Made by a program: the position numbers and the translations under genes. A DNA stretch of 64,000 bases. Source: Allobosea sp. Root381. GTDB taxonomy: Bacteria; Pseudomonadota; Alphaproteobacteria; Rhizobiales; Beijerinckiaceae. Positions 51,815 to 60,064 of the stretch are shown here, one piece after another. Position 1 is the stretch's first letter. Each line of letters opens with the position of its first letter. The notes under the pieces were generated by a model. It was not told the origin of the DNA. It saw nothing but the letters and a program-made list of their open reading frames with translations, and did not search any database. The stretch covers positions 82,915 to 146,914 of the forward strand of contig NZ_LMJT01000042.1 of NCBI RefSeq assembly GCF_001429395.1. The letters are read 5' to 3'.

Positions 51815-52162
51815 ATGTTCATCGCCATGAACCGCTTCAAGGTCGCGAAGGGTGAGGAGGCAGCGTTCGAGACCGTCTGGTCCTCGCGCAAGTCCCGCCT
51901 GGACGAGATGCCCGGCTTCCTCTCCTTCCACCTCCTGAAGGGCCCGGAGAAGGAGGATCACACGCTCTATTCCTCGCATACCAGCTGGGCCTCGAAGGCG
52001 GACTTCACCGCCTGGACGAAGTCGGAGCAGTTCCGCGAGTCTCACCGCAATGCCGGCGAGAAGCGCGAGAAGCCGCTCTTCCTCGGCCACCCGGAGTTCG
52101 AGGGCTTCGAGACGATCATCACCGAGATCAACCCGCAGCGCCCCCTCCAGGCGGCCGAGTAA
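51815..52162 (+). CDS. IsdG-type heme-degrading monooxygenase (antibiotic biosynthesis monooxygenase fold)
   Basis: Cytoplasmic enzyme that opens heme to release iron. The 115-aa protein shows the catalytic triad of the IsdG family at N6, W67 and H77, one residue or none from the staphylococcal positions. It is paired with hutX 10 bases downstream and divergent from hmuTUV, so heme imported by that system would be its substrate. In rhizobia such proteins are called HmuQ/HmuD. Confidence 0.92.
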   Translation: MFIAMNRFKVAKGEEAAFETVWSSRKSRLDEMPGFLSFHLLKGPEKEDHTLYSSHTSWASKADFTAWTKSEQFRESHRNAGEKREKPLFLGHPEFEGFETIITEINPQRPLQAAE

Positions 52163-52172
52163 GGCGTCTCAT

Positions 52173-52694
52173 ATGTCCATTACCGAAGCTGTTGCCCCGG
52201 ACGCGATCCAGCGCGCCCGCGACCTCCTCGCCGCCAAGCCCGACGGCCTGATCGAGGCCATTGCCCGCGAGGCCGGGGTCTCGACCCAGGCCGCGCTCGA
52301 ACTGCTGCCGGCCGGGCAGCGGCTCTTCGTCGCAGGCGACCGCTTCGAGGCCGTCTGGAAGGAGCTCGCGAGCTGGGGCGAGGTGCTGTTCCTGATGCAC
52401 ACGCCCGATGTCGTGCTCGAATGCGTCGGCGCGCTGCCCGTCGGCAGCTTCGGCCATGGCTACTACAATATCCATGGCGACAGCCCGATCGGCGGGCACA
52501 TCAAGGCCGAGAACTGCAAGGCGATCTACGTCGTCGATCGCGCCTCCGGCCAAGGCCGGCGCGCCTGCTCGGTGCAGTTCTTCAACGGCGCCGGCGAGGT
52601 GATGTTCAAGGTCTTCGTCCGGCGGGACGCCGAACGCGCCCTCCTCCCGGAACAGCTCGCGCGCTTCGAAACGTTGAAGACCACATTCGCCTGA
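52173..52694 (+). CDS. hutX: Heme utilisation carrier HutX
   Basis: A 173-aa HutX/HugX family protein, thought to hand intracellular heme to the degrading enzyme. Visible features are VLECVGALPVGSFGHGYYNI and the heme-loop region HGDSPIGGHIKAENCKAIYVV. ATG at 52173 lies 10 bases after the monooxygenase stop. Confidence 0.93.
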   Translation: MSITEAVAPDAIQRARDLLAAKPDGLIEAIAREAGVSTQAALELLPAGQRLFVAGDRFEAVWKELASWGEVLFLMHTPDVVLECVGALPVGSFGHGYYNIHGDSPIGGHIKAENCKAIYVVDRASGQGRRACSVQFFNGAGEVMFKVFVRRDAERALLPEQLARFETLKTTFA

Positions 52695-52695
52695 A

Positions 52696-52735
52696 GCATC
52701 GGCACCAAAAGTGGCATCCACTTTTCGGTCCGAGG
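52696..52735. repeat. Family B palindrome, copy 3 (decayed), terminator-like
   Basis: AAAAGTGG (52707-52714) pairs perfectly with CCACTTTT (52718-52725) around CAT, inside a partial family B repeat starting GCATCGGC (52696). It lies just after hutX and can act as its terminator. This is the one family B copy between tandem genes. Confidence 0.7.
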
Positions 52736-52939
52736 CTAAAGTGAAGAGATCGATCGACACTTCGCGCCCGATAGGGCGCGCGGCGATCCAGCCACAATTA
52801 CGACGGCATGGCGTGCTCAGTCGCGCCGTGCCGTCCCCGGAGCCTCGGCTCTCTGCAACAGTTCCACGATGCCTGCCGTCAACCATCGGTTAACCATCCG
52901 CACGCAGTCTGGCCACTCGAAGGCCGAAAGCTCGTGACC

Positions 52940-54382
52940 ATGCCTGCCGATCGCCCGGCTGTGGCCGGGCGGCACCAAGACGGCCTGCCCGATGCTCCAG
53001 CTGTGGATGTCGACGTGGCCGCGCATATCGTCATGGAACGGGCGACGTTTCCGCCCAGCCGCCCCTCGCTGAATCTTGCCGCTGGCCGCAAATTCGTCGC
53101 CGACCGGGCGCCGCAACTCCGCTCCAACTTCGCCTCCGCGATACTGCTCGGCCTGCGCTTCGTGCAGGCGCGGCTGATATCGGTCTGGGGCCTCGTCGTC
53201 GCGGCGATGTTCTGCCCGCCTTACGTCTTCGCCGTCTTCGCTGTCTTTTCCGCGGTCGCGACCTTCGTCTCGATCGCCGCGCTGATGCGGCTGGAGGCCG
53301 TGTTCTTCCGCAGCAGCGACCGCGCACGGCTCGGCCTTGCCTTCCGCCTGGCCATGGCCGTGGGAGCGACCTTCCTCATATTCGTGATCGCGGTCCTGGC
53401 TGTCCTGATCGCGACCGGCTGGGTGGCGCCCGCCGTCGCGTTCTTCTTCCTGATCTCGCTCTCGGCCCGCTCGCTGCTGCGCCTGCTCTGGGCCGAGGCG
53501 ACGGCGGAGGGCGATTTCCGCGCAATCGGCAACAGCAATGTCGTGCAGGCGCTGGTGCAGCCGGCAGTAATGCTCCTGCTAATCGCGATCTTCGGACCAA
53601 AGGCGCTGGCGCTGTTCATGGCCGATGCGGTGGGGCATGTCCTGGCAGCGGCCTATCTCGTCCGCCGCCGCCGCACGGCGCTGCTCCCGCTGGTGCAGCC
53701 GGCGCTCTGGTCGCTGCATAGCCTGCGGGAAGCCGCCCACCGCTGGCGCGACGCGCCCCGCATCCTGCTGCCATCCGCCCTGCTCTCTTTCGGCTTCACG
53801 GTTGCGCCGCTGCTCGCCCTCCCTTATGCGGCCAACCCGCTGCTGGCGGCCCACGTCGCGCTGGCGATGCGCCTGCTCGACATGCCGACGCAGATGTTCG
53901 GCACCGTCTCAGGCCCGATCGTGCTGAACCGCCTGCGCATCCAGGCCGGTCCCCGGCGCCGCTTCTGGCTTCGCGTCGTGACGGTCGGGCTGATGGCAGC
54001 GGCAGCGGCCCTGTTCGCCGGGATCGGTTTCGGCGCCGTTCTCGCCGACGACCTGCTCGACGGCACGAAATGGGCCGGCGTCGGCGATGTTGTCGCGGTC
54101 ATGACGCTGTTCTATATCGGCATCGCTCCTGTTGGCACCTTGCACGACATCGCGGCACTGGCGCGCCATCCCTCCTGGCAGATCACGACCAACGCCGTCG
54201 CCCTGCTCGCCATCATCGCAGCGATGTTGTGGTTCGGCGCGCTCTCGCCGGCTTTGCTCTACGTGGTGGGGGGCATCTCCGTCGCGCGGATGCTGGCGCA
54301 TGTCTGGTTCACCTGGACGCATTGCGAACAGGCGCCGGAGGCAGCCGAGCCCGATCTGCGCGGGCACAGCCTCGCGCGCTGA
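52940..54382 (+). CDS. Polytopic membrane protein, flippase/polysaccharide-export-like
   Basis: A 480-aa protein with about twelve hydrophobic segments and a hydrophilic N-terminus of some 60 residues. Layout resembles oligosaccharide flippases (MOP superfamily) but no diagnostic motif is visible. The start is uncertain: frames are open from 52808, with ATG choices at 52940 and 53033. No sugar-transferase genes lie nearby. Confidence 0.7.
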   Translation: MPADRPAVAGRHQDGLPDAPAVDVDVAAHIVMERATFPPSRPSLNLAAGRKFVADRAPQLRSNFASAILLGLRFVQARLISVWGLVVAAMFCPPYVFAVFAVFSAVATFVSIAALMRLEAVFFRSSDRARLGLAFRLAMAVGATFLIFVIAVLAVLIATGWVAPAVAFFFLISLSARSLLRLLWAEATAEGDFRAIGNSNVVQALVQPAVMLLLIAIFGPKALALFMADAVGHVLAAAYLVRRRRTALLPLVQPALWSLHSLREAAHRWRDAPRILLPSALLSFGFTVAPLLALPYAANPLLAAHVALAMRLLDMPTQMFGTVSGPIVLNRLRIQAGPRRRFWLRVVTVGLMAAAAALFAGIGFGAVLADDLLDGTKWAGVGDVVAVMTLFYIGIAPVGTLHDIAALARHPSWQITTNAVALLAIIAAMLWFGALSPALLYVVGGISVARMLAHVWFTWTHCEQAPEAAEPDLRGHSLAR

Positions 54383-54393
54383 GGCGGACGCGG

Positions 54394-55161
54394 CTATTCG
54401 CGTCGGATCAGCCTGTCGGCCAGTAGCGAGGAAAGGAATCCAGGCCGGAAATCCCGCTCCAGCTTTGCCGGGTCGTAGACGTCCCGGACCCAATCGAGAA
54501 AGGCGATTCCCTTCGACTCGCCCTCGACGCGATAGGCATCGAAGAAGGCATCGAGAATACCGGTCTTGGCGAAGCGGAAATGGCCGTAGCGCAGCGACAG
54601 CTGCCGCATCGCCTCGTCCAGCGGGCGCTCCTCATGGACGAGCAGGTAGAGCGCGGCGAAGAAGCCCGCCCTGTCCGCTCCGGACTTGCAATGCACCAGC
54701 GCCGGCTCCTTCAGCGTCGCGAAGAAGTCCTTGGAGGCGAGGATGGTCTCGCGATCGGGCGCGCCGCGCGAGCGCAGCACGAAGTCGACCAGCGCGATGC
54801 CGTGCCGCTCGCACGCCTCGCGCTGCAGCGGCCAGGAGCCGTGCTCGCGCCCACCGCGGAGATTGATGATCGTCTTGACGCCCTGCCGCGCGAACCAGGC
54901 GATCTGTCCCGGCGCCGGCTGCGCCGCCCGCCACAGCCGCGGCGTGACCTTGTGGGCGTTGAGATAGGCCAACCGGAATATGCCGTGGTCGACCAGCAGC
55001 ATGTTGGCCCAGGCGCGCAGCCGCTGCCCGCGGCTCTCGATCGGCCGGTTCCAGCGCGCGATGCGGGCCATGCGCCGGGCATAGCGTTCCTCGTCCGGGC
55101 GCAAGCGGTTCAGCACGGGCGGGCTCCGCGTATCGCACGGCTGCCGCGGCTCGAATGACAT
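54394..55161 (-). CDS. Dual-specificity/tyrosine-type protein phosphatase
   Basis: A 255-aa phosphatase with the active-site loop HCKSGADRAG: H157, C158 and R164 (CX5R). It starts near MSFEPRQPCDTRSP at 55161. The core domain spans about 55-215. Substrate unknown; such proteins are common in this order near polysaccharide and stress genes. It is divergent from ppa. Confidence 0.88.
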   Translation of the reverse strand: MSFEPRQPCDTRSPPVLNRLRPDEERYARRMARIARWNRPIESRGQRLRAWANMLLVDHGIFRLAYLNAHKVTPRLWRAAQPAPGQIAWFARQGVKTIINLRGGREHGSWPLQREACERHGIALVDFVLRSRGAPDRETILASKDFFATLKEPALVHCKSGADRAGFFAALYLLVHEERPLDEAMRQLSLRYGHFRFAKTGILDAFFDAYRVEGESKGIAFLDWVRDVYDPAKLERDFRPGFLSSLLADRLIRRE

Positions 55162-55298
55162 GTCATGCCGCGCCGGATACCAGCGCCGGGGACATCGCGC
55201 AAATCGACAAGCATGCCCCGGCTGCGAAGGTCGGACTTGGCGTTTGCCGCGCAAACCCTCATAAGACGCCCGTTTCCCAATTTGACAGGTTCGAAGAC

Positions 55299-55838
55299 AT
55301 GCGCCTTGACGCCATCTCCATCGGCAAGAATCCTCCCGACGAAGTCAATGTGGTCATCGAAGTGGCCATTGGCGGCGAGCCGATCAAGTACGAGATGGAC
55401 AAGGAAGCCGGCACGCTCTTCGTCGACCGCTTCCTCTACACGCCGATGCGCTATCCCGGAAACTACGGCTTCATCCCGCATACGCTGTCGGAGGATGGCG
55501 ACCCTTGCGACGTGCTCGTCGCCAATACGCGCCCGCTGATCCCGGGCTCCTACATCGCCGTGCGCCCGATCGGCGTGATGATGATGGAGGACGAAGGTGG
55601 TGGCGACGAGAAGATCATCGCGGTCCCGGTTCCCAAGCTGACCAAGCGCTACGAGAACGTCCACAACTACACCGACCTGCCGCAGATCACGCTCGACCAG
55701 ATCCAGCACTTCTTCGAGCACTACAAGGATCTCGAGCCCGGCAAATGGGTCAAGCTTGCCGGCTGGGGCGATGCCGCCAAGGCCAAGCAGCTGATCGTCG
55801 AGGCGATGGATCGCGCCAAGGCGGCAAAGCAGGGCTGA
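55299..55838 (+). CDS. ppa: Inorganic pyrophosphatase
   Basis: Family I soluble pyrophosphatase, 179 aa, with DGDPCDVLV (residues 65-73) supplying metal ligands and YPGNYGFIP and KYENVHNYTDLP as expected. Drives biosynthesis by removing pyrophosphate. The ATG at 55299 opens MRLDAISIGKNPP, as in other family members. Confidence 0.97.
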   Translation: MRLDAISIGKNPPDEVNVVIEVAIGGEPIKYEMDKEAGTLFVDRFLYTPMRYPGNYGFIPHTLSEDGDPCDVLVANTRPLIPGSYIAVRPIGVMMMEDEGGGDEKIIAVPVPKLTKRYENVHNYTDLPQITLDQIQHFFEHYKDLEPGKWVKLAGWGDAAKAKQLIVEAMDRAKAAKQG

Positions 55839-55840
55839 AC

Positions 55841-55862
55841 CCTTCTCCCCTCGGGGAGAAGG
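55841..55862. terminator. Bidirectional terminator between ppa and the citrate-lyase-like gene
   Basis: CCTTCTCCCC (55841-55850) pairs perfectly with GGGGAGAAGG (55853-55862) around a 2-base gap, so the effective loop is larger. It fills most of the 27-base convergent gap. No long T run. Confidence 0.6.
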
Positions 55863-55865
55863 CTC

Positions 55866-56741
55866 TCACGCCCCGATCGCCTCGCCGAGCGCCACGACGC
55901 GCTTGGCCATCTCGGCATGGAGCAACTCGACCATGCGCCCGCCGAGCTGGATCGCGCCCTTGCCCTGGTTCTCCGGCTCGGCGAAGGCGGCGATGATCGA
56001 CCGCGCCTGGGCGAGCTCCGCCTCGTCGGGCGCGAAGACCGCATTGGCGAGCGCGACCTGGTTCGGGTGGATCAGCGTCTTGCCGTCGAAGCCGAAATCG
56101 CGGCCCTGCTCGCATTCGGCGCGAAACCCGTCCTCGTCCTTCAGGTCGTTATAGACCCCGTCGAGGATGTCGAGGCCGTGGGCGCGCGCCGCCAGGATGG
56201 CGCCGGACAGCCAGGGCAGCATCGGCGCGCGGCCGGGCACGAAGCGCGCGCGCGTCTCCTTGGCGAGATCGTTCGTGCCCATGACGAAGCAGGCCAGCCG
56301 CGTGCGTGGATCGCGTGCCGCGCGTGCGATCTTTTCCGCATTGACGATGCCGAGAGGCGTCTCGATCATCGCCCAGACCCGCAGTTCCGGCTCGGCCCAG
56401 AGCCCGTTCAGCTGCGCGCCGATCTGCTGCAGCGTCTCGGGAGCCGAGACCTTCGGGATCAGGATCGCGTCGGGATTGGCTTCCACGGCGGCGGCGAGAT
56501 CGTCCTTGAACCAGGGCGTGTCGATGCCGTTCGTCCGGATCACCAGCTCGCGCCGGCCATAGCCTCCCGCAGCAACTGCCGCGCAGACCTGCTCGCGCGC
56601 CGATGCCTTCGCGTCCGGCGCGACCGCATCCTCGAGGTCGAGGATCAGCGCATCGGCGGGAATCTCGCGAGCCTTCTCGAGGGCACGGGCATTCGAGCCG
56701 GGCATATAGAGCACGCTGCGGCGCGGACGGATCGTCGGCAT
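55866..56741 (-). CDS. HpcH/HpaI aldolase / citrate lyase beta-like (CoA-ester lyase)
   Basis: A 291-aa barrel enzyme of the CitE-like group. It opens with RRSVLYMPGSNARALEKAREIPADALILDLEDAV, has the MIETPLGI segment and ends with GFDGKTLIHPNQV, all usual for malyl-CoA/citramalyl-CoA lyase types. SD AGGAGA precedes the ATG at 56741. It stands alone, converging on ppa. Confidence 0.92.
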   Translation of the reverse strand: MPTIRPRRSVLYMPGSNARALEKAREIPADALILDLEDAVAPDAKASAREQVCAAVAAGGYGRRELVIRTNGIDTPWFKDDLAAAVEANPDAILIPKVSAPETLQQIGAQLNGLWAEPELRVWAMIETPLGIVNAEKIARAARDPRTRLACFVMGTNDLAKETRARFVPGRAPMLPWLSGAILAARAHGLDILDGVYNDLKDEDGFRAECEQGRDFGFDGKTLIHPNQVALANAVFAPDEAELAQARSIIAAFAEPENQGKGAIQLGGRMVELLHAEMAKRVVALGEAIGA

Positions 56742-56858
56742 GTGGTTCTCCTGACGCCGGATGGCTTTCTTGCACTGCACAGCAACACCTGCACTGCACA
56801 CTAGACGCGAGTGCCATGCAACGTCAGTCCTGCGAAGGGTTGATGAAGGAGGAGGCGG

Positions 56859-58571
56859 ATGGGCTGGATCGCGGGCGTGGATGGCTGCAAGGCGGGCTGG
56901 ATCGCCGCGATCCGCGAAGTGCCCGGTGAGGGCGAGCCGGAGCTGCGTGTGATCCCCCGCCTGGACAACCTGCTGGCGGGGCGGCCGGCAGCTTCCGTCA
57001 TCGCCATCGACATGCCGATCGGGCTGCCCGACCGCATCGCGGGTTCCGGGCGCGGCCCGGAGCAACTGGTGCGGCTCCTGCTCGGCGAGCGCCAGTCCTC
57101 GGTCTTCTCCATTCCCGCCCGCGCGGCCATCGAGGCGACGGAGTACCGTGCGGCCTGTGGGCTGGCGCTCGCCCATTCGTATCCGCCGCGCAAGGTTTCG
57201 CAGCAGGGCTTTCACCTCTTTCCACGAATCCGCGAGCTCGACGCCCTGCTCCGCTCCGAGCCGGCCCATCTGGGCTGCATCCACGAGGTCCACCCCGAAC
57301 TCGCCTTCGCCACCATGCGCGGCGCTCCGCTGCTCCATCCCAAGAAGATCAAGGGCAGCGTCAATCCGGCCGGCATGGCGGAGCGGCAGGCCCTGCTCCT
57401 CGCCGCCGGCGTCCCGGCCGCGACGCTGCAGGCGCGGCCTCCCAGAGGAGCGGCGAGCGACGACGTGCTTGATGCGCTCGCCGCCCTGATCGTCGCCGAA
57501 CACATCCTTGCCGGGCGCGGAAGGCCCTTTCCCGATCCGCCCGGGCGCGATAGCCACGGACTTCCGATCGCGATCTGGACCTACCGGCCCGCCTCCCCGC
57601 CCACGCAGGATACCGCTATGACCGACCGTCCCGTTCCCCGCCCGATGATCGAGGCGGCCGCGCTGCGAATCGCGGGCCATGCCCGCGTGACCCCGGTGAT
57701 GCGGCTTGGCCGAGGGGCCTTCGGCTCGGATGCCGACATCTCGCTGAAGCTCGAATGCCTGCAGCATGCCGGCTCCTTCAAGACGCGCGGCGCCTTCAAC
57801 AATCTGCTCGCGCTTGAGGTGCCCACGGCCGGCGTCGCCGCCGCCTCGGGCGGCAATCACGGCGCGGCGGTGGCCTATGCGGCCCGCGCCCGCGGCGTAA
57901 AGGCGACGATCTTCGTCCCCGAGATCTCGCCGGCGGCAAAGGTCGAGGCAATCCGCCGCTTCGGTGCCGAGGTCGTGATCGGCGGCGCGCAGTATGACGA
58001 TGCCCAGGCGGCCTGCGACCGCTTCGTGGCCGCAACCGGCGCCCTCAAGATCCACCCCTTCGCCGCCAGGGAGACGATGGCCGGCCAGGGCACGCTCGGC
58101 CGCGAATGGGAGGCACAGGAACCCGATCTCGACACCGTCCTCGTCGCGGTCGGCGGCGGCGGCCTGATCTCGGGCATCGCCGCCTGGTTCGCAGATAGCG
58201 ACGTCAAGGTCGTCGGCGTCGAGCCCGAGGGCTCGCGCGCGCTGCACGCGGCCTTGCAGGCCAACGGGCCGGTCGAGGTCACGGTCGCCTCGATCGCAGC
58301 CGATTCGCTGGGTGCGCGCAATGTCGGCCCGCTGGTCCATGAGGTCTGCCGCGACACGGTCGATCATGTCGCGCTGGTCCCGGACACCGCGATCACGCAG
58401 GCGCAGGCGACGCTCTGGCGCGACTTTCGGCTTGCGGTCGAGCCGGGTGGCGCGGCCGCACTCGGCGCGCTGCTTTGCGGCGCCTACAAGCCGGCTCCGG
58501 GCGAGCGCCTCGGCGTGCTCGTCTGCGGCGCGAATATAGACCTGGCCAAGCTCGCCACGCTCGTCGGCTGA
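56859..58571 (+). CDS. DUF429 domain fused in frame to a threonine/serine dehydratase
   Basis: A 570-aa open frame without internal stop. Residues 1-about 245 match DUF429 (WIAGVDGCKAGW, IDMPIGLPD, HEVHPELAFA); residues 254-570 match PLP-dependent threonine/serine dehydratase, with the PLP lysine near 308 (GSFKTRGAFNN) and the VGGGGL loop. At 57618 an internal ATG with AGGA 7 bases before it opens the normal N-terminus of a dehydratase (MTDRPVPRPM). So it may be one bifunctional protein, or two products where the first has lost its stop codon. No other member of such a fusion is known to me. Confidence 0.8.
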   Translation: MGWIAGVDGCKAGWIAAIREVPGEGEPELRVIPRLDNLLAGRPAASVIAIDMPIGLPDRIAGSGRGPEQLVRLLLGERQSSVFSIPARAAIEATEYRAACGLALAHSYPPRKVSQQGFHLFPRIRELDALLRSEPAHLGCIHEVHPELAFATMRGAPLLHPKKIKGSVNPAGMAERQALLLAAGVPAATLQARPPRGAASDDVLDALAALIVAEHILAGRGRPFPDPPGRDSHGLPIAIWTYRPASPPTQDTAMTDRPVPRPMIEAAALRIAGHARVTPVMRLGRGAFGSDADISLKLECLQHAGSFKTRGAFNNLLALEVPTAGVAAASGGNHGAAVAYAARARGVKATIFVPEISPAAKVEAIRRFGAEVVIGGAQYDDAQAACDRFVAATGALKIHPFAARETMAGQGTLGREWEAQEPDLDTVLVAVGGGGLISGIAAWFADSDVKVVGVEPEGSRALHAALQANGPVEVTVASIAADSLGARNVGPLVHEVCRDTVDHVALVPDTAITQAQATLWRDFRLAVEPGGAAALGALLCGAYKPAPGERLGVLVCGANIDLAKLATLVG

Positions 58572-58650
58572 GACGTGGACGTCGTAAACAGGGGGCGTGG
58601 CACGGAGGCTTGCCACCCCTCCGACGTCATGAGCTAGGCTGGGTGCCGCC

Positions 58651-59343
58651 ATGCTCGCGCGCCCCGTGAACGACACGCTCCGGATCCTCCGCACCCTCCT
58701 CGCACCGCTCGAGGAGCGGCGGATAGTCGACATCGGCTGCGGGCGCGGCGATCTGCTCAACGCGCTGGCCGAGCGCGGCGCCAAGGTCACGGGCATCGAC
58801 CCCGACGCGACCGCGCTCTCGGTGGCGCGCAGGACCGCGCCGGGCGCCATCCTGCGGCAGGCCAGCGCCGAGCGCCTGCCCTTCGTCGATGCCGCCATGC
58901 ATGCGGCGCTCTTCGTCAACAGCCTGCATCATGTCCCCATCCCCGACATGAGCAGGGCGCTTGGCGAGGCGGCCCGCATCGTCGCGCCCGGCGGCAGCGT
59001 CATCGTCGTCGAGCCGCTGCCGGAAGGCACCTTCTTCGAGTCGATGCGCCCGATCGAGGACGAGACAGCGATCCGCCTGGCGGCGCAGGAAGCGATCGCG
59101 GCTGCGCTCCGCAGCGGGCCGCTGCTTCTGGCTGAATTCCAGGAATATGACCGGGTTGAGATCTATCCGAGCGTCTCCGACTTCATCGACCGCGTCGTGG
59201 CGGTCGATCCTGCGCGGAAGGAGCGTGCGCTGCACGAGCGCGAGAAAGTGATGAGGCGCTTCCACACGCTCGCGGAGCGCGTGGAAGGCGACTACCTCCT
59301 GCGCCAGCCGCTGCGCCTGCACCATCTCAAGCGCCCTGAATAG
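58651..59343 (+). CDS. Class I SAM-dependent methyltransferase
   Basis: A 230-aa protein with motif I VDIGCGRGDLL (26-36), motif II region KVTGIDPDATALSVA and the HHVPIPDMSRALGEAARIVAPGGS region of the methyltransferase-11 type. C-terminal part is helical and charged. Substrate unknown. It starts 79 bases after the dehydratase. Confidence 0.88.
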   Translation: MLARPVNDTLRILRTLLAPLEERRIVDIGCGRGDLLNALAERGAKVTGIDPDATALSVARRTAPGAILRQASAERLPFVDAAMHAALFVNSLHHVPIPDMSRALGEAARIVAPGGSVIVVEPLPEGTFFESMRPIEDETAIRLAAQEAIAAALRSGPLLLAEFQEYDRVEIYPSVSDFIDRVVAVDPARKERALHEREKVMRRFHTLAERVEGDYLLRQPLRLHHLKRPE

Positions 59344-59537
59344 GGCATCGTCCAAGAGGCCGATGGCGGTTGAGGGTTCCGGAACATCCGGCCGGATGCG
59401 GTGTTGTCCCTTGGTTTTCACCATGCTGCCGTGGCCGGACGAACTGTACCGGCACGTTGGCCTTGTGCGACGCAGCAAAAAATCATATCCCGAGCCTGCC
59501 CAAAGCAATCCTCCCCCAAATTTGAAAGGAGAGACCC

Positions 59538-59663
59538 ATGCTGGAACGGCACGATTCAGACTATGTGCTCGAGACGGAGCGCGAGGATGAGATCGAGACG
59601 ACGGAGCAGGACAGCTCCGAGGGCTTCTCGCCCCGTGCCCATCAAGAGGGCTTCTGGAGCTGA
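59538..59663 (+). CDS. Small acidic ORF (41 aa)
   Basis: ATG at 59538 is preceded by a strong SD AAAGGAGAG. The 41-residue product begins MLERHDSDYVLETERED, is rich in Glu, Asp and Thr and ends in FWS. Net negative charge and lack of a membrane segment are clear. No known family. It lies 194 bases after the methyltransferase, so it has its own promoter space. Short length keeps confidence moderate. Confidence 0.5.
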   Translation: MLERHDSDYVLETEREDEIETTEQDSSEGFSPRAHQEGFWS

Positions 59664-60064
59664 CGGCTCCGCCTGAAAGCGCAGACGCGCTTCGCGACAG
59701 ACCCCGCAGGTACCAGGACGCCGCATCATCAGAGGCGACCCCTGCGCCGCCGCCCACGCCTGCAGCCAATGCTACGATGCGCGAAACCGAGTGTCGGCAC
59801 GGCCCCAGGCTACGAGATGGAGAGGGGGCGACATCCGCCTCCCAACGGAGGCGCCCCCTCTCCGCAGGCCCTCGCCTGCACTCGCCTACCTTCTCCGAGT
59901 GCCATGTGTCGCCTGGCCCATTCCGACATCCGGAAGGCGAACGACAGACCCTTAAATCGGTGAGGCCGTCCGGCCGATGACGAGCGGGTTAAATGCGCGT
60001 CACGCGGATCGCCTGATCATGGCACGCAGAGGCGATGGCTGCGTCGCTTTGACAGCATCTGCCG
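59664..60064. other. Intergenic region with a long hairpin
   Basis: A 401-base region between the small ORF and the convergent peptidase gene. A 12-bp perfect stem (59819-59830 with 59852-59863) has a loop that itself can fold (GCCTCC/GGAGGC). No coding frame with an SD is convincing. Confidence 0.5.

Noticed and set aside
55866..58919. A very long minus-strand open frame (1017 codons)
   Set aside because: Only its last 291 codons (55866-56741) are a real gene. The rest is antisense to the DUF429/dehydratase and methyltransferase genes, with Arg/Gly/Ala-rich composition typical of GC-rich shadow frames.
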